Shown here one piece after another: positions 46,481-54,144 of a DNA stretch of 64,000 nucleotides. Position 1 is the stretch's first letter. Every line of letters begins with the position of its first letter. Under the pieces are notes generated by a model, which was given only the letters and a program-made list of their open reading frames with translations, was not told the origin of the DNA and searched no databases. The stretch comes from Nocardioides ginsengisegetis. GTDB lineage: Bacteria > Actinomycetota > Actinomycetes > Propionibacteriales > Nocardioidaceae. The stretch is from positions 2,837,001 through 2,901,000 of the forward strand of contig NZ_JACGXA010000001.1 of the NCBI RefSeq assembly GCF_014138045.1, given 5' to 3'. The position numbers and the translations under genes are program-made.

Positions 46481-47353
46481 ATGAGGATCCGGACCTTCGT
46501 CGCCCTGGCCGTCGTCGGCGTCGCGGGCATCGCCGTGGCCACGGGGTACGGCGTGCTGCACCACGTCCCCGACCTGCTGAGCCCCGACGAGTGCCGCGCC
46601 AGTGTCGCCGGCCACGAGGTCACCCTGGCGACCGAGCAGGCCGAGAACGCTGCCCTGATCTCGGCGATCTCGGTCCAGCGCGGCATGCCCGCACGGGCGG
46701 CCTCGATCGCACTGGCGACCGGATTCCAGGAGTCCAAGCTCTACAACCTGGAGTCCGGGGACCGCGACTCGGTCGGCCTCTTCCAACAGCGGCCGAGCCA
46801 GGGCTGGGGGACGCGGGAGCAGATCCTCAACCCCTACTACTCGATCAACGCCTTCTACGACGCCCTCGAGAAGGTCGACGGCTACGAGACGATGCGCATC
46901 ACCGAGGCCGCCCAGGAGGTGCAGCGCTCCGGCTACCCCGAGGCGTACGCCGACCACGAGGCCGACGCCCGGGTCCTCGCCTCGGCGCTCACCGGCGAGT
47001 CCGCACACGTGTTCAGCTGCAGCGTCGACGAGCAGGGCAGCGCCTCGAAGAAGGTCGGCAGCAACGGCCTGACCCACCGCGCCGAGACCGTGCGCCGCGA
47101 CATCGAGGCGGCGTTCGGCGACCAGACCGCCACTCCCGTCGGCGACGGGGGCCGGGCCTTCGAGGTCACGATCGACCAGGTCGGCCACGGCTGGGCGATG
47201 GCGCAGTACCTCGTCGCGATGGCCGACCGGCTCTCGATCTCCGACGTCACCTACGACGGCCATATCTGGTCGTCGGGCTCGTCGTCGAAGGACGGCTGGA
47301 CGACGGCGTCGGGCGCCGGGTCGGCGCGACTGCGCGTCAGCGTCCACCGCTGA
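46481..47353 (+). CDS. Membrane-anchored protein with lysozyme-like domain
   Basis: 290 residues. One N-terminal membrane segment (MRIRTFVALAVVGVAGIAVA) leads to an extracytoplasmic part containing LATGFQESKLYNLESGDRDS and VGLFQQRPSQGWGT, a pattern like transglycosylase/lysozyme folds with a candidate catalytic Glu in QESK. Homologues are often mislabelled heavy metal transporter. A peptidoglycan role is inferred. It follows dapD by 27 bases and ends in a clear terminator. Confidence 0.8.
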   Translation: MRIRTFVALAVVGVAGIAVATGYGVLHHVPDLLSPDECRASVAGHEVTLATEQAENAALISAISVQRGMPARAASIALATGFQESKLYNLESGDRDSVGLFQQRPSQGWGTREQILNPYYSINAFYDALEKVDGYETMRITEAAQEVQRSGYPEAYADHEADARVLASALTGESAHVFSCSVDEQGSASKKVGSNGLTHRAETVRRDIEAAFGDQTATPVGDGGRAFEVTIDQVGHGWAMAQYLVAMADRLSISDVTYDGHIWSSGSSSKDGWTTASGAGSARLRVSVHR

Positions 47354-47359
47354 ACATGC

Positions 47360-47388
47360 GGAAGGCCCGGCGCAGTGCCGGGCCTTCC
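47360..47388 (+). terminator. Hairpin terminator of the dapD transcription unit
   Basis: A perfect 12-base-pair stem, GGAAGGCCCGGC (47360-47371) with GCCGGGCCTTCC (47377-47388), and a five-base loop. Confidence 0.82.
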
Positions 47389-47605
47389 CTGCGGGTCCGA
47401 CCTGTCCCCTGACGGGTCGGACCCCTTGCCGTCCGGACCGCGGCCCCCGATACGTCGTCCACACACCCCCGTGGGTGCGGACGACCGGACTGCGCTTCCA
47501 TCGGGCACCTTCATGGTGACTGCCGACCGGGGCCGAAAAGCGTTTGTTGCACGATCACATCAATGTGGGACAAAGGGTGGGAATCACCGGCTCCCGCGGG
47601 CCCGG

Positions 47606-49129
47606 ATGACCGAGGATGGGCGCGTGCCCAAGGTCTCCCCCGCCGCCGACGACAGGACGCCACTGGCCGGCTCCCGCATCGACATCCCGGTGCGCATCGG
47701 CTGGCTGCTGCGGACCCACCGGATGGTGGCCGGGCTGTCCCTGCGCGAGATGTCGCTCGAGCTGACCGAGCGCGGCGTGGGCCTGTCGGCGTCCACGCTG
47801 AGCAGGATCGAGACCGAGGGTCATCGCTCGCCCGCGGCCCTGGACGGTTATGCCAGCGTCCTGGGGCTGCCCGACGGGGTGTTGAGGGGCACCATCGGTC
47901 TGCTCTGCCGCACCTTCCGCTACGCACCACCAGAGTCCCGGGAAGTGGGAGAACCCGGGAGGCCGAGCCTCGAACGGTTCAGCGCGGCATGCGACGGGAT
48001 CGACGTGGAGGCCCCCTCGGGCGGCGCGTGGATGCGCTTCGCGCGCGCGCACTCCCACACCAGCGGCTTCGGGTTGCCGGTCCGCCTCATGGAGCCGCAC
48101 CTCGTCCGCATCAACGCCGAGCTGGGACTTGCCGTCGGCACTGCGATGATCACGCGGCACGAGGCCCTGTCCTCGCTCCGCATCGGCCCGTACGGCGACC
48201 TGCTCGAGGACGTCACCCGGCACGAGATCCTCGTCCCCGGCCACCCCGCCGTCGACCGACTGTTCGGCCCCCTGTCGGACCGCCCCACTCCCTCGCTGCT
48301 GCACTGGCTCAACGACCTCCTGAGCCACGAGCGTGTAGAGCTCTGCCGGAGCGCGACGTACGCCCTCCAGAGCATGCTCCTGAGTGGCGACCTCGACGCC
48401 CGCGAGTGGGCGACCCTCGTCCCGGCGCTGGTCGAGGCGTGGTCCGACCCGGACCCGGGACGGCGCTCGGCCCTCGCGCAGCTCGCGACCGCGCTACCGC
48501 CCGAGCTGCAGCGCGAGGTACGGCGGTCCTGCGACGTCGACGCCGCGCTCCCGGCACCACCGCCGGACTGGTCACGGAGCCGCCGCAACCGCCACTACGA
48601 GAGGGCGCGGGAGCTCGGGCGGGCCGTGTGCGCTCGCCTGGGACACCCCGAGGAGCCGCTGCTCGACCGACTCGTCTTCGAGAGCCTCTTCGAGATCCGG
48701 GGCGTGCGGATGGCCCACGCACTGATGCTCCTGCGCGCCTCGGCGTTCCGGGATCCGTTCGCGGAGGTCCTGCTGAACGAGCTCCCCCGAACCCGCGACG
48801 AGGACTCGCGCACCGCCATGCGGAGGGCGCTGGTGAGCATGCACCAGGGCCGCCCGCTCCCGGAGGGAGCCGGGCTCCTGGAGTCCGAGGACGACGCGGA
48901 CTTCGTCACCGGGGTGCGACTGATCGGGTCGGGTGGCGGCGTGCTGCCGGACGCCGCCGTCGAGCGAGGGCTGGGCGGGGACGAGGAGGCTCGACGCCAC
49001 ACGGTGACCGCCCTGGGCCAGGCCAATGACCCGCGGCTGCGTGCGCTGCGGGAGCGGGCCGGACTCTCGCGAGAACTCCGCGACTCGGCCGTCTGGTGGT
49101 CCGACCGCAGTGGTCGAATCCTGATCTGA
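47606..49129 (+). CDS. XRE-type HTH regulator with long helical C-terminal domain
   Basis: 507 residues from ATG 47606 (GTG 47624 also possible). An XRE helix-turn-helix lies at about residues 30-90 (MVAGLSLREMSLELTERGVG, LSASTLSRIETEGHRSPAAL). The remaining 400 residues are helical with repeated Leu/Arg-rich units, suggesting a HEAT- or TPR-like sensor region; no known ligand domain is recognised. It converges on the P450/two-component operon, sharing a bidirectional terminator with it. The 252-base upstream gap has a terminator and an AT-richer patch at 47530-47575 that may hold its promoter. Confidence 0.82.
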   Translation: MTEDGRVPKVSPAADDRTPLAGSRIDIPVRIGWLLRTHRMVAGLSLREMSLELTERGVGLSASTLSRIETEGHRSPAALDGYASVLGLPDGVLRGTIGLLCRTFRYAPPESREVGEPGRPSLERFSAACDGIDVEAPSGGAWMRFARAHSHTSGFGLPVRLMEPHLVRINAELGLAVGTAMITRHEALSSLRIGPYGDLLEDVTRHEILVPGHPAVDRLFGPLSDRPTPSLLHWLNDLLSHERVELCRSATYALQSMLLSGDLDAREWATLVPALVEAWSDPDPGRRSALAQLATALPPELQREVRRSCDVDAALPAPPPDWSRSRRNRHYERARELGRAVCARLGHPEEPLLDRLVFESLFEIRGVRMAHALMLLRASAFRDPFAEVLLNELPRTRDEDSRTAMRRALVSMHQGRPLPEGAGLLESEDDADFVTGVRLIGSGGGVLPDAAVERGLGGDEEARRHTVTALGQANDPRLRALRERAGLSRELRDSAVWWSDRSGRILI

Positions 49130-49262
49130 GCCTGAGTGAAGGAGGTGGGATGGCCGCTTGACCCCCGTGCATGCGGCCACCCCACCAAGCCCCGGCCCCA
49201 CTCCAGGGCGGCCATGTTGTCCGGCCTGGGGAAAATCTAGGGGAGCGTTGGACAGCGCATCG

Positions 49263-49296
49263 CTTTGTCCCGGAACGGCGCTTTTCCGGGACAAAG
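49263..49296. terminator. Bidirectional hairpin between the HTH regulator and the histidine kinase gene
   Basis: Perfect 12-base arms, CTTTGTCCCGGA (49263-49274) and TCCGGGACAAAG (49285-49296), with a ten-base loop that includes a T run. It lies in the 214-base gap between convergent stops. Confidence 0.75.
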
Positions 49297-49343
49297 GCTC
49301 GAGGGTGCCGTGGCACGTGTATCCGCCGTGCCGCGGACGACGG

Positions 49344-50726
49344 TCACTCCTGGGGACGGACCACAGCGGGAAGATCGACCCAGAAGGCAGCACCCTCGCC
49401 CGGCGTTGACTCCACCCCCATGAGTCCCCCGTCGCGCTCGACGATGGAGCGCGACAGGGCGAGGCCCAGGCCCGTCCCACGGACCTCGGGGTCGGCGAAG
49501 CGCACGAAGGGCTTGAACACGTCGGCCTGCTGCTCCGGGCTCAGGCCGGGGCCCGTGTCGTGGACGGTGATGCGCACGTGCGCGATCCCCTGGTCGTCGG
49601 ACGACGCGGATGTCACCACACTGACCCGCCCCCCGGGGTGGTTGTAGGCGATCGCGTTGCCGACCAGGTTCGCGAGCACCTGCCGCAGCCCGGACGGCGT
49701 GGTCAGGACGCACTCGGTGATGTCCGGGGAGAAGGAGACCGTCACTCCGGCGGTGAGTGCGGGCGCCCGCAACCAGTGGACGACGTCACTCACGGCCTCC
49801 GCGACGCTGACCGCCTGGCGGGGCGTACCGCCGCCCAGCTCCTGCCCCGTCTCCAGGAGGGAGTCGATGACCGCGAGCAGCTGCTCAGCGGCGCTGAGCA
49901 CCACCCCCGAGTCCTTGACGACGCCGGTGGCGAATCCCGCGACCGTGTCCCGGTCGGGCCCCTCCTGGTCCGACTGCTCGACCAGGTCCGCTGCCTCGTC
50001 GGCCAGGAGCTCGGCGGTGCCGATGATGGCGCTGATCGGGGTGCGCAGCTCGTGGCCGAGCGCCGCGAAGAAGTGCTGCTGGCTCTCCCTGGCCTGGTCA
50101 CCTCGGGCGATGGCATCGGCCAGGGACACCCGCGCCCGCTCCGCGGCCATGCGTGAGGCCAGGGCGGCAGTGAGCACCTGCACCGCGGCCAGGGTCTCCG
50201 CCGGCCACGGGCCGGGCTCGGCACGGGCCACGCCGATGCTGCCGTAGCTCGTGCCGTCGCAGAGCATGCTGCTGCCCACGGCGGCGTAGGAACCGCCGGC
50301 CTCGATCTCGGTGCGATCGCCCTCCGCCTCCCCGTCGAGCAGGCCGGTGTCGGTGATGCCCACGACCCCGTGCTCGCGGACCTGCTGGGAGAACCACGGA
50401 AGCGACAGGGCGCGGCCCGCACCGGCGTCGGCGCCCACATGGGCCGTGGGGATCACGCCCTCGGCGACGCGCTCCATCAGCCAGGCGCGGTCCCCGAGTC
50501 GGATCCAGCCCTGCTCCTGGTCGGGGCGCAGCGTGGTCGACACCACCGACAGGCGTGACGCGGTCGGGTTGACCGATGCGAGGGCGTCCACCGTGACCGT
50601 GAAGGCCTCGGTCAGGCTGAGCCCACCGGTCAGGATCCTGGTCACCGCCGCCTGCACCTCGGGCGGGATCGGGGCGGGCGTCGCGAACACGAGGGCCCGC
50701 TCGGGTCCGAGCACGTCGTCAGCCAC
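49344..50726 (-). CDS. Soluble sensor histidine kinase with GAF-like domain
   Basis: 460 residues without membrane segments. A GAF-like sensor (about residues 25-195; LASRMAAERARVSLADAIAR leads out of it) is followed by the HisKA dimerisation helix with phosphorylated H225 (GHELRTP) and an HATPase domain with NLVGNAIAYN, DTGPGLS and GTGLGLALS. It senses a cytoplasmic signal. The GTG at 50726 overlaps the P450 stop by eight bases. The likely partner is the receiver protein at the head of the operon. Confidence 0.92.
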   Translation of the reverse strand: MADDVLGPERALVFATPAPIPPEVQAAVTRILTGGLSLTEAFTVTVDALASVNPTASRLSVVSTTLRPDQEQGWIRLGDRAWLMERVAEGVIPTAHVGADAGAGRALSLPWFSQQVREHGVVGITDTGLLDGEAEGDRTEIEAGGSYAAVGSSMLCDGTSYGSIGVARAEPGPWPAETLAAVQVLTAALASRMAAERARVSLADAIARGDQARESQQHFFAALGHELRTPISAIIGTAELLADEAADLVEQSDQEGPDRDTVAGFATGVVKDSGVVLSAAEQLLAVIDSLLETGQELGGGTPRQAVSVAEAVSDVVHWLRAPALTAGVTVSFSPDITECVLTTPSGLRQVLANLVGNAIAYNHPGGRVSVVTSASSDDQGIAHVRITVHDTGPGLSPEQQADVFKPFVRFADPEVRGTGLGLALSRSIVERDGGLMGVESTPGEGAAFWVDLPAVVRPQE

Positions 50727-51852
50727 CGAGGACCACCCTCGCCGGCGAGGGCCGCAGGCCACGGCTGGCGTCGATGCGCACCGGGCCGGACGCCCGGAGC
50801 CGCTGCTCGACGCCTCGCTCCACCAGGTGCACCAGCTGCGCGAGGGCCAGGTTGCGGCCGGGGCACGCGTGGGGGCCGGCGCCGAACGGGAGCCAGGCAC
50901 CCGGCCGTGCCGTGTCGTCGCACCAGCGGGTCGGGTCGAAGTCCGTCAGCGGCTTGAAGCCGGACTCCGGGCCGGGCGCCACCTCGCCGAGCTGGCCGAG
51001 CGCGCGGGGGCTCACGACGAGGGGCGTGTACGCCGGCAGGGTCACGCCGCCGATCACCGACTCGTCGACAGAGATCCGCGGGAGCAGCCAGGTCGGCGGG
51101 TAGAGACGCAGGGTCTCCCAGACGATCGCGGTCCGCAGCCGCGGATCGGCGCCGGCCGCCGCAGCTACGTCCGGATGGGCTGCGAGCTGCTGGAGCACCC
51201 AGGCACCGGCCGCGATCGGCACCTGGACTCCGGCCGCCAGGGCAGTCGCCATCGCGCTGGACGCGGAGACACCGACCTCGGCGAGGGCGGCACGCAGGTC
51301 GCGGAGCGCCCGCTGCTCGCGCCGACGGTCAACGGACCACCGACGAGGCGGTCGTGCCGCGCTGATCACCGGCGCCAGCGCGTCGACCCACGTCAACGTC
51401 AGCATCGCGATGTGGTCTCGGGTTGCCTGACCCGCAGCCGGCACCAGCGCTGCGGTCGTCGACCGGCTCACGGGCGTCCGGAGCAGGTCGAGGGGGTGGA
51501 CGGTGATCTCGTCGAGGCCAAGGGGCGCGTCGGGCCAGACGGCGGCGAGCTCGGCGACGAAGACGCCCCGTCCCACGGCGACGGCATCGGACGTGAGGGC
51601 TGGAGTGTGCTTGTCCGGACGCCCTTCCGGTTGATCTGCACCCATGCCCGCGAGTGGGCGTCGGCTCGCGTCGAAGGGGATCGGGAAGCGACGTACGTCC
51701 TTGAGGACGGCGCGGGCGTCGGCCAGCGTCGGGACGAGCACCGGGCCGCGCGGGTTGAGCCAGACCGGGGTCGGTGACCCGACCGCGGAAGCAACGGCAC
51801 CGAGGATCCCGTCGGGATCCCCGGTGCCGTCATCGGGTGTCGCCAACGACAT
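50719..51852 (-). CDS. Cytochrome P450, atypical I-helix, coupled to a small peptide gene
   Basis: 377 residues. The haem-thiolate motif FGAGPHACPGR has Cys330, and the K-helix ExxR is E246-TL-R249. The I-helix region (about residues 200-220, ATALAAGVQVPIAAG) lacks the usual acid/alcohol pair that delivers protons during oxygen activation, as in some P450s that cross-link rather than hydroxylate. No redox partner is adjacent; a ferredoxin gene lies 2 kb upstream but looks like FdxA paired with dapC. Its ATG shares a base with the stop of the peptide gene before it. Confidence 0.92.
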   Translation of the reverse strand: MSLATPDDGTGDPDGILGAVASAVGSPTPVWLNPRGPVLVPTLADARAVLKDVRRFPIPFDASRRPLAGMGADQPEGRPDKHTPALTSDAVAVGRGVFVAELAAVWPDAPLGLDEITVHPLDLLRTPVSRSTTAALVPAAGQATRDHIAMLTLTWVDALAPVISAARPPRRWSVDRRREQRALRDLRAALAEVGVSASSAMATALAAGVQVPIAAGAWVLQQLAAHPDVAAAAGADPRLRTAIVWETLRLYPPTWLLPRISVDESVIGGVTLPAYTPLVVSPRALGQLGEVAPGPESGFKPLTDFDPTRWCDDTARPGAWLPFGAGPHACPGRNLALAQLVHLVERGVEQRLRASGPVRIDASRGLRPSPARVVLGG

Positions 51853-51938
51853 CAGTGCGTCGGGACCCACGGGTAAACGCCGCGCAGAGCGCGCAGGGCG
51901 CGCGAGGTCGCGCGGCGCTGCTTGATCTTCGAGATCAC
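51852..51938 (-). CDS. 28-residue basic peptide directly upstream of and coupled to the P450
   Basis: A GTG at 51938 has AAAGGAG five bases upstream, the best ribosome site in the region. The 28 codons encode a very basic peptide (start MISKIKQRRA, two Lys and six Arg in the first 19 residues) ending GVYPWVPTH, then TGA whose last base is the first base of the P450 ATG. A leader-like basic part and an aromatic tail (Y22-P-W24...H28) fit a precursor of a P450-modified peptide; alternatively it only couples translation of the P450. No known family was recognised. Confidence 0.7.
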   Translation of the reverse strand: MISKIKQRRATSRALRALRGVYPWVPTH

Positions 51939-52030
51939 CGAGGCTCCTTTCCTGGGGGTGGATCCGTGCCCCGAGTGCCCGGATGAGGGCGGACCGCTCC
52001 GTCGAGAGCTTCAGGCGTGTCCCCATGGGC

Positions 52031-52483
52031 TCAGCTGAGGCCATCGAGGAGGTCGGCCAGTTCTTGACGGCGAATCGGCTTGGGCAGGAAGAGACTAATG
52101 CCCAGCTCGTTGAGAATGGGGCGTTCATCGCGAGCCGACGCGCTGACGATCACGACGTTCATGTCCCGGGCGTGTTCGGGGTGGGCATTGAGCCAGCGGG
52201 CGACGTCGATGCCGGACATCCGCGGCATGGACAGGTCGAGGAGCAACAGGTCGTAGTTCCCCGCGGAAACCGCCTCGACAGCCTCCTGCCCGTCGGTCAC
52301 CTCGTCGACGACGTGGCCGAGCTTCTCGAGCATCCGGCGGAGCAGCTCGCGCACGATGTCGACGTCGTCGGCGACGAGCACCCGCAACACGCGAGCGGTC
52401 TGGACCGCGTCCGCTGTGTGGACAGCCGCGTCCGGATGCGGGACAGGCGTCCCCGCGTCGACTGCGTTGTCACTGTCGGTCAT
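52031..52483 (-). CDS. Single-domain response regulator (receiver only)
   Basis: 150 residues: a disordered 30-residue start, then one receiver domain with D39/D40, phospho-acceptor D83 (LLDLSMP), S114 and K135 (FLPKPI). No DNA-binding domain, so it signals by protein contact or phosphorelay. GAGGG six bases before the ATG supports the start. It heads the operon that continues with the peptide (92 bases downstream), the P450 and the histidine kinase. Confidence 0.92.
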   Translation of the reverse strand: MTDSDNAVDAGTPVPHPDAAVHTADAVQTARVLRVLVADDVDIVRELLRRMLEKLGHVVDEVTDGQEAVEAVSAGNYDLLLLDLSMPRMSGIDVARWLNAHPEHARDMNVVIVSASARDERPILNELGISLFLPKPIRRQELADLLDGLS

Positions 52484-52644
52484 GCGGTTCCCTCGTCGGT
52501 CACGTACGTCGCGACGCGGACCCCCACCCACGACCGACGTTCCTTGCTGGCTTGACCCCCGGGTTCTGCTGGTGCCTATCTTGCCCGGTCCTGGCCCGCT
52601 CGCGTGCCATGTCCGCCGAACCCGGACAGCGAAACCCGGCCGGA

Positions 52645-53745
52645 TCAGCCTGCGAGCCGGGCGACGGCGGCGTCGATGCGCTCGTCGGTGGCGGTGAAGG
52701 CGATCCGAACGTGGCGGTTGCCGGCGACGCCGTAGAACGACCCCGGTGCCGCGAGGATGCCGCGCTCGGCCAGCCAGGCCACCGTGGCCCAGCAGTCCTC
52801 GTCACGGGTGCTCCAGAGGTAGAGCGAGGCCTCGGAGTGGTCGATGCGGAAGCCCGCGTGCTCGAGGGCCTCGCGCAGCCGGGCCCGGCGCGCGGCGTAC
52901 CGGGCGTGCTGGTCGGCCACGTGGGCGTCGTCGTCGAGGGCCGCGATCATCGCGGCCTGCTGCGGTGACGGCATCTGCAGGCCGAGGTTCTTGCGGACGG
53001 CCAGCAGCTCGCCGACCAGGGCGGGGTCGCCCGCCACGAAGGCACAGCGGTAGCCGGCGAGGTTGGACCGTTTGGAGAGCGAGTGGACCGAGAGGATGCC
53101 CTCGGCGGAGCCCCCGCTGACCGACGGGTGCAGCACCGAGACGGGCGAGGCCTCCCAGGCGCACTCGAGGTAGCACTCGTCGGAGACCAGGATCGTGCCG
53201 CGCTCACGGCACCAGTCCACGACCTTCTTGAGGTGCTCGACGGGCAGCACCCGACCGGTCGGGTTGGAGGGGCTGTTGAGCCAGAGCAGCGCCGGGGTCT
53301 CGGGGCCGAGCGAGGTGAGCGAGTCGGTGGCCACCGCGCGGGCGCCGCACAGCGCGGCGCCGACCTCGTAGGTCGGGTAGGCCAGCGCCGGATAGGCGAT
53401 CAGGTCGCCCGCCCCGATGCCGAGGTGGGCGGCCATCGAGCCGATCAGCTCCTTGGAGCCGATCACCGGCAGCACGGCGTCCAGACCAAGGCCGGTGACG
53501 CCGTGGCTGCGCTCGAGCCAGTCCAGGCAGGCCTGGCGGGTCTCGACGCGCCCGATCGTCGTCGGGTAGCCCGGCGAGTCCGCGGCAGCGCGCAGCGCGT
53601 CCTGCACGACGGCAGGGGTCGGGTCGACGGGAGTGCCGACCGAGAGGTCGACGATCCCGTCGGGGTGCGCGCGCGCCGTGGCGGCGTACGACGTCAGGTG
53701 GTCCCAGGGGAAGTCCGGGAGCCGCGTGGAGACGAGTGGCCTCAC
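52645..53745 (-). CDS. dapC: N-succinyldiaminopimelate aminotransferase
   Basis: 366 residues, fold-type I PLP enzyme. The Schiff-base lysine is K225 in SVHSLSKRSNLAGYR; NSPSNPTG binds the cofactor phosphate/ring. It aminates N-succinyl-2-amino-6-oxopimelate with glutamate in the diaminopimelate pathway. The GTG start overlaps the fdxA stop, and the fdxA-dapC order is widespread in actinobacteria, supporting the assignment over a generic aminotransferase. Confidence 0.92.
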   Translation of the reverse strand: MRPLVSTRLPDFPWDHLTSYAATARAHPDGIVDLSVGTPVDPTPAVVQDALRAAADSPGYPTTIGRVETRQACLDWLERSHGVTGLGLDAVLPVIGSKELIGSMAAHLGIGAGDLIAYPALAYPTYEVGAALCGARAVATDSLTSLGPETPALLWLNSPSNPTGRVLPVEHLKKVVDWCRERGTILVSDECYLECAWEASPVSVLHPSVSGGSAEGILSVHSLSKRSNLAGYRCAFVAGDPALVGELLAVRKNLGLQMPSPQQAAMIAALDDDAHVADQHARYAARRARLREALEHAGFRIDHSEASLYLWSTRDEDCWATVAWLAERGILAAPGSFYGVAGNRHVRIAFTATDERIDAAVARLAG

Positions 53746-54068
53746 TCGTCGTGCGGCTGCGGCGGGAGCGCCTCGACGATCGGGTGGTCCTTGTCGATCT
53801 CACCCATCTTGGCGGCACCGCCGGGCGAGCCGAGGTCCTCGAAGAACCCGACGTTGGCGGTGTAGAAGTCCTTCCACTGCTCCGGGGTGTCGTCCTCGTA
53901 GAAGATCGCCTCGACCGGGCAGACCGGCTCGCACGCACCGCAGTCGACGCACTCGTCGGGGTGGATGTAGAGCATCCGCTTGCCCTCGTAGATGCAGTCG
54001 ACAGGGCACTCGTCGACGCACGCACGATCCTTCAGGTCGACGCACGGCTGGGCGATGACGTAGGTCAC
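53742..54068 (-). CDS. fdxA: Ferredoxin, 7Fe type
   Basis: 108 residues. The cysteine pattern CVDLKDRACVDECPVDCIYE and CVDCGACEPVCPVEAI corresponds to one [3Fe-4S] and one [4Fe-4S] cluster, as in mycobacterial FdxA. It is a small soluble electron carrier. The GTG at 54068 is chosen because AGGAGG precedes it by a few bases and because the family begins TYVIAQPC; an upstream ATG at 54128 would add an unconserved 20 residues. Its stop overlaps the dapC start. Confidence 0.95.
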   Translation of the reverse strand: MTYVIAQPCVDLKDRACVDECPVDCIYEGKRMLYIHPDECVDCGACEPVCPVEAIFYEDDTPEQWKDFYTANVGFFEDLGSPGGAAKMGEIDKDHPIVEALPPQPHDE

Positions 54069-54132
54069 CAGTTCCTCCTGAGGGAGCACGTTGCACAACG
54101 GACAGACCACCCTGGAGCGGTCGGGCACAGCC

Positions 54133-54138
54133 TAGTAT
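54133..54138 (+). promoter_or_regulatory. -10 box for a leaderless GNAT transcript
   Basis: TAGTAT ends six bases before the GTG at 54145, a spacing that leaves no room for a 5' leader. It lies 64 bases from the divergent fdxA start. Confidence 0.45.
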
Positions 54139-54144
54139 CCCGTC

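Noticed and set aside
49158..49713. Short frames on both strands around 49.2-49.7 kb
   Set aside because: They lie in the terminator gap or opposite the histidine kinase and lack ribosome sites and conserved features.
53742..54068. FdxA ferredoxin as the redox partner of the P450
   Set aside because: It is coupled to dapC, an arrangement widespread in actinobacteria, and is separated from the P450 by dapC and the response regulator.
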